From Clostridiales bacterium (lineage in GTDB: Bacteria > Bacillota > Clostridia > Oscillospirales > Oscillospiraceae), in NCBI GenBank assembly GCA_019422005.1, contig JAHZEF010000089.1, positions 1 to 9,387 on the forward strand: DNA of 9,387 nt, written 5' to 3'. The notes under the pieces were generated by a model. It had not been told where the DNA came from. It searched no databases and saw only the letters and a list, made by a program, of their open reading frames with translations. The translations under genes were made by a program, and so were the position numbers. Shown here one piece after another: positions 6,463-9,387 of this stretch. Position 1 is the first letter of the stretch; each line of letters begins with the position of its first letter.

Positions 6463-7337
6463 AGGAAACGCTGCAGATCCAGTGGTATCCCGGACACATG
6501 ACGAAGACCCGGAGGCAGATGGAAGCGGATCTCAAGCTGGTGGATGCAGTCTGCGAGATCCTGGACGCCAGGATCCCGTGGTCCAGCCGGAATCCGGATA
6601 TTGCAGCCATCTGCGGGAACAAACCGCGGCTGATCATTCTCAACCGTACAGACCTGGCGGATCCGGTGCAGACGCAGCGCTGGTGCGAGTATTTCCGGGC
6701 GCAGGGGCTGGCGGCAGTGGCAACCGACTGCAAAAGCCGGCGGGGCGTCGCCGCATTTCAGCCGGCGGTGCGCGCGCTGCTGGCGGACCGTCTGCAGCGT
6801 TACCGGGAGAAGGGGCAGGCCGGCCGCGCGCTGCGGGCTATGGTGGTGGGGATCCCCAATGTGGGGAAGTCCACCTTTATCAACCAGGTGTCCGGCCGGA
6901 AAGGGGCCAAGGCTGAGAATCGCCCGGGCGTTACCCGCGGCAAGCAGTGGGTCAGCGTGGACCGGGAACTTCTCCTGCTGGATACGCCGGGCATCCTCTG
7001 GCCCAAATTTGAAGATCCGCAGGTGGGGCTGATGCTGGCGTTTACCGGCGCCGTCAGGGACGGCGTCCTGGATGTGGAGGGCCTGGCCTGCCGGCTGCTG
7101 GAACTGCTTTGGGCGCGGTATCCGGACAGCGTCCGGGCGCGGTATGGAATCGCATGTCCGCCGGAGGCGCCGGGATGGGAGCTTCTGGAGGCGGTGGGCA
7201 GACGCCGGGGATTTCTGGTTTCCGGCGGGGAGATTGACCAGGAACGGGCTGCGAACGTCCTGCTGGAGGAATACCGCAGCTGTAAAATAGGCCGGTTTAC
7301 CCTGGAAGGGCCGGAATGTTTTGAGGAGAAGGCATGA
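6459..7337 (+). CDS. rbgA: Ribosome biogenesis GTPase RbgA (YlqF)
   Basis: This 292-residue circularly permuted GTPase acts late in 50S ribosomal subunit assembly. The permuted motif order is plain: G4 first (NRTD, 62-65), then G1 (GIPNVGKST, 131-139), G2 (T159 in RPGVTR) and G3 (DTPG, 175-178). The N-terminal WYPGHM (9-14) holds the histidine (H13) equivalent to the catalytic His of the Bacillus protein, and DARIPWSSRNP (36-46) and GILWPKFEDP (178-187) are family hallmarks. The C-terminal helical domain (about 190-292) fits the ribosome-binding part. The G4 motif has Arg where NKxD is usual. The Shine-Dalgarno site GGAGG (6448-6452) and ATGA overlaps with lepB and rnhB indicate coupled translation. 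Confidence 0.95.
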   Translation: MKETLQIQWYPGHMTKTRRQMEADLKLVDAVCEILDARIPWSSRNPDIAAICGNKPRLIILNRTDLADPVQTQRWCEYFRAQGLAAVATDCKSRRGVAAFQPAVRALLADRLQRYREKGQAGRALRAMVVGIPNVGKSTFINQVSGRKGAKAENRPGVTRGKQWVSVDRELLLLDTPGILWPKFEDPQVGLMLAFTGAVRDGVLDVEGLACRLLELLWARYPDSVRARYGIACPPEAPGWELLEAVGRRRGFLVSGGEIDQERAANVLLEEYRSCKIGRFTLEGPECFEEKA

Positions 7338-7942
7338 ACGATCTGTGGGAAATTGAAGAGCAGTGCTTTGCCGCCGGCGCGCAGGTGATCTGCGGCGTGG
7401 ACGAGGCCGGACGGGGGCCGCTGGCCGGGCCGGTCTGCGCTGCGGCGGTGATCCTGCCGCGGGGGCTGGAAATTCCGGGCCTGAACGATTCCAAGAAACT
7501 GACGGACAGGAAGCGGAGAGCGCTCTATGACGTCATCGTCGAACAGGCGGCGGCGTACGGTGTGGCGCTGGTGGACGAGCGCACGGTGGATGAGATCAAT
7601 ATTTTGCAGGCCACATTCCGCGCCATGGAGCAGGCGGTCGCGCAGCTGCCCGCTGTACCGGATCTGGCGCTGGTGGACGGCAACCGGGAGCCCGCATTGA
7701 AGACGGCGGTTCGGTGTGTGATTGGCGGGGACGGCAAAAGCGCGAATATTGCGGCGGCTTCCATTCTGGCCAAGGTTACAAGGGACCGGCTGATGGAAGA
7801 GCTGGACAGGCAGTATCCGCAGTACGGTTTTGCAGTACATAAGGGATACGGCACCCGCCGGCACTACGAGGCGCTGCGGGAATACGGGCCGTGCCCCATC
7901 CACCGGCGGACATTTCTTCGGAAGTTTTATGAAAAAGCCTAA
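7334..7942 (+). CDS. rnhB: Ribonuclease HII
   Basis: This 202-residue cytoplasmic nuclease cuts the RNA strand of RNA-DNA hybrids and removes single ribonucleotides left in DNA. The four metal-binding residues are present: D23 and E24 in GVDEAGRGPLAGPV, D115 in LVDGN and D133 in GGDGKS. NDSKKL (51-56), AASILAKVTRD (141-151) and YGFAVHKGYGT (164-174) are also family signatures. The length is normal. The ATG overlaps the rbgA stop by ATGA and follows GAGGAG (7323-7328). The 3' end overlaps yraN by 14 bases. Confidence 0.96.
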   Translation: MNDLWEIEEQCFAAGAQVICGVDEAGRGPLAGPVCAAAVILPRGLEIPGLNDSKKLTDRKRRALYDVIVEQAAAYGVALVDERTVDEINILQATFRAMEQAVAQLPAVPDLALVDGNREPALKTAVRCVIGGDGKSANIAAASILAKVTRDRLMEELDRQYPQYGFAVHKGYGTRRHYEALREYGPCPIHRRTFLRKFYEKA

Positions 7943-8291
7943 TCTGCTGGGAGCGTGGGGCGAGGCGCTGGCTGCGGAGTATCTGCGGCGGCGCGGCTAT
8001 ACGCTGCTGGCGGCCAATTACCGGTCACGGTTCGGGGAAATTGATCTGATTGCGCAGAAAGGCGGTTTCACAGCTTTTGTGGAGGTCAAGCTCCGGGCGA
8101 ACGGCCGCTTTGCCGAAGCGCGGGAGTTTGTCAATCGCGCCAAGCAGGAACGTCTGCGGAATACGGCGCTGCTCTGGCTTGCGGAGAACGGCGGCTGCGG
8201 CCAGCCGCGTTTTGATGTGGTGGAGATTTATGCGCCGCAGGGGACGCAGACGAAGAAGCCGGAGATCCGGCATTGGGAAAATGCATTTTAA
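7929..8291 (+). CDS. yraN: UPF0102 family protein YraN, nuclease-like fold
   Basis: This 120-residue protein belongs to the YraN/UPF0102 family, whose fold resembles PD-(D/E)XK and Holliday-junction-resolvase nucleases but whose role is not settled. Visible marks: GAWGEALAAEYLRRRGY (8-24), the putative catalytic line GEID (36-39) then FVEVK (50-54), and RFDVVEI (94-100). It ends in ENAF, as many relatives do. The ATG at 7929 lies inside rnhB and is chosen because relatives start just before the LG-x-x-GE stretch; an upstream in-frame ATG at 7830 would give 33 unrelated residues read out of frame from rnhB. The site GGAAG (7920-7924) is only 4 bases from the start, so translation probably relies on coupling to rnhB. 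Confidence 0.92.
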   Translation: MKKPNLLGAWGEALAAEYLRRRGYTLLAANYRSRFGEIDLIAQKGGFTAFVEVKLRANGRFAEAREFVNRAKQERLRNTALLWLAENGGCGQPRFDVVEIYAPQGTQTKKPEIRHWENAF

Positions 8292-8292
8292 T

Positions 8293-8307
8293 GCGGCAGC
8301 CTGCCGC
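8293..8307. other. Small hairpin between yraN and thrC
   Basis: GCGGCA (8293-8298) and TGCCGC (8302-8307) form a 6-bp stem with a 3-base loop right after the yraN stop. No T tract follows, so a terminator is doubtful. The remaining bases to thrC (8308-8365) show no convincing promoter, leaving open whether thrC is read through from the lepB operon. Confidence 0.3.
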
Positions 8308-8365
8308 CGGGAGCGGCGAAAGCGCGCCGGGAAAAAATTGAAATTTGAAATAAGGTTGTGAGAGT

Positions 8366-9387
8366 ATGCAGTATTTAAGCACCAGGGACGCCACGCTCCG
8401 TTATTCCGCATCCGAGGCCATTGTGCAGGGGCTCAGCCGGGAGGGCGGGCTGTTCCTGCCGGAGTCCATCCCGCAGCTGTCGGCGGCGGACCTCCGGGAG
8501 CTGGCGGGGATGAGCTATCAGCAGCGGGCCGTTCGGATCATGAAGCTGTATCTGGATGAATTTTCTGAGGAGGAACTGGCGGACTACGCGGCCAGAGCCT
8601 ATGCGGTCCCGGAAAAATATGACGATCCGGCCGTGGCGCCGATCCATTCCACGCACCATAAGACACATATTCTGGAGCTGTGGCACGGCCCTACCTGCGC
8701 GTTCAAGGATATGGCGCTGCAGATGCTGCCGTATCTGCTGACGGCCTCCCTGCGGAAAACCGGGGAAGAGAAGACGGTCTGCATTCTGGTGGCGACTTCC
8801 GGAGATACCGGAAAGGCGGCGCTGGAGGGGTTCTGCGATGTGGAGCGGACCAGGATCCTGGTGTTTTATCCCAAGGATGGGGTATCCGATATTCAGCAGC
8901 TGCAGATGGCGACGCAGACCGGCGGAAATGTGGGCGTCTGCGCCGTGGTCGGCAATTTTGACGACGCTCAGACCGGAGTCAAGCAGATCTTCTCCGACGG
9001 CGGCCTCCGGGAGGAACTGGCGCAGCGCGGCTATTTCCTGTCCTCGGCCAACTCCATCAACTGGGGGCGGGTGCTGCCGCAGATTGTCTATTACGTTTCT
9101 GCGTATGCCGAACTGCTCTCGGCCGGAAAGCTGCAGATGGGCGAGCGGATCAACGTGTGCGTTCCCACCGGTAATTTTGGGAATATCCTGGCAGGCTACT
9201 ACGCCAAGCGGATGGGCGTGCCCATCGACAAGCTGATCTGCGCCTCCAACGCCAACAATGTGCTGACGGATTTCATCCGTACAGGCGTCTATGACCGGAA
9301 CCGGCCGTTCTATACAACTGCGTCGCCGTCCATGGATATTCTGATTTCCTCGAATCTGGAGCGGCTGCTGTATCTCCTTTCCGGCTC
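8366..9387 (+). CDS. thrC: Threonine synthase, N-terminal 340 residues (3' end outside window)
   Basis: This PLP enzyme turns O-phosphohomoserine into threonine and phosphate, the last step of threonine synthesis. Translation from 8366 stays open to the window end. Motifs: STRD (5-8) and GLSREGGLFLP (22-32) at the N terminus; the PLP lysine K114 in HGPTCAFKDMALQ (108-119); ATSGDTGKAA (143-152); and VPTGNFGNILAGYYAK (266-281), which binds the cofactor phosphate. This layout is that of the longer threonine synthase class of roughly 490-500 residues, so about a third is missing. The start is supported by AAGG (8352-8355), and the N-terminal MQYLSTRD matches the family. The gap from yraN is 74 bases. 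Nothing suggests damage within the visible part. Confidence 0.95.
   Translation, partial: MQYLSTRDATLRYSASEAIVQGLSREGGLFLPESIPQLSAADLRELAGMSYQQRAVRIMKLYLDEFSEEELADYAARAYAVPEKYDDPAVAPIHSTHHKTHILELWHGPTCAFKDMALQMLPYLLTASLRKTGEEKTVCILVATSGDTGKAALEGFCDVERTRILVFYPKDGVSDIQQLQMATQTGGNVGVCAVVGNFDDAQTGVKQIFSDGGLREELAQRGYFLSSANSINWGRVLPQIVYYVSAYAELLSAGKLQMGERINVCVPTGNFGNILAGYYAKRMGVPIDKLICASNANNVLTDFIRTGVYDRNRPFYTTASPSMDILISSNLERLLYLLSG

Noticed and set aside
8338..8365. TTGAAA at 8338-8343 as the -35 box of a thrC promoter
   Set aside because: No sequence resembling TATAAT occurs at a 16-18 base spacing, and the start codon follows too closely.

Overview
The window is GC-rich (roughly 60% by eye) and densely coded. 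It has the look of a Gram-positive, Clostridia-type genome, probably a high-GC gut Oscillospirales-like bacterium. This is inferred from the lepB-rbgA-rnhB-yraN cluster, the BlaI/M56 pair, strong Shine-Dalgarno sites, ATGA stop/start overlaps and the short LeuC/LeuD type. No tRNA, rRNA, CRISPR array, insertion sequence or phage gene was seen.

Region 1 (1-2243, + strand) is the end of a leucine operon: the 3' part of leuC, then leuD and leuB. The genes are 2 and 11 bases apart and together form the isopropylmalate isomerase and dehydrogenase steps. A strong 15-bp hairpin (2311-2344) lies just after leuB and between two convergent transcription units.

Region 2 (2361-5552, - strand) is a two-gene signalling module: a BlaI/MecI-type repressor (5090-5476) overlapping by ATGA with a 910-residue BlaR1-type M56 membrane metalloprotease (2361-5093). 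The protease keeps its zinc motif, but its roughly 590-residue outer domain carries no penicillin-binding motif, so the signal it reads is unknown. The promoter upstream of the repressor is near-consensus. It is bracketed by a perfect 18-bp inverted repeat whose arms contain ACA-N2-TGT operator cores, which strongly suggests autorepression. No obvious target gene lies beside the module.

Region 3 (5596-8291, + strand) is a translationally coupled housekeeping operon: lepB (signal peptidase I), rbgA (50S assembly GTPase), rnhB (RNase HII) and yraN (UPF0102 nuclease-like protein). All junctions overlap by 4-14 bases. A TATAAT box at 5619 probably drives it.

Region 4 (8366-9387, + strand) is the first 340 residues of thrC (threonine synthase), cut by the window end.

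Most of the window is ordinary biosynthetic and housekeeping sequence. The part most worth a second look is the BlaI/M56 module with its operator architecture and unassigned sensor domain.
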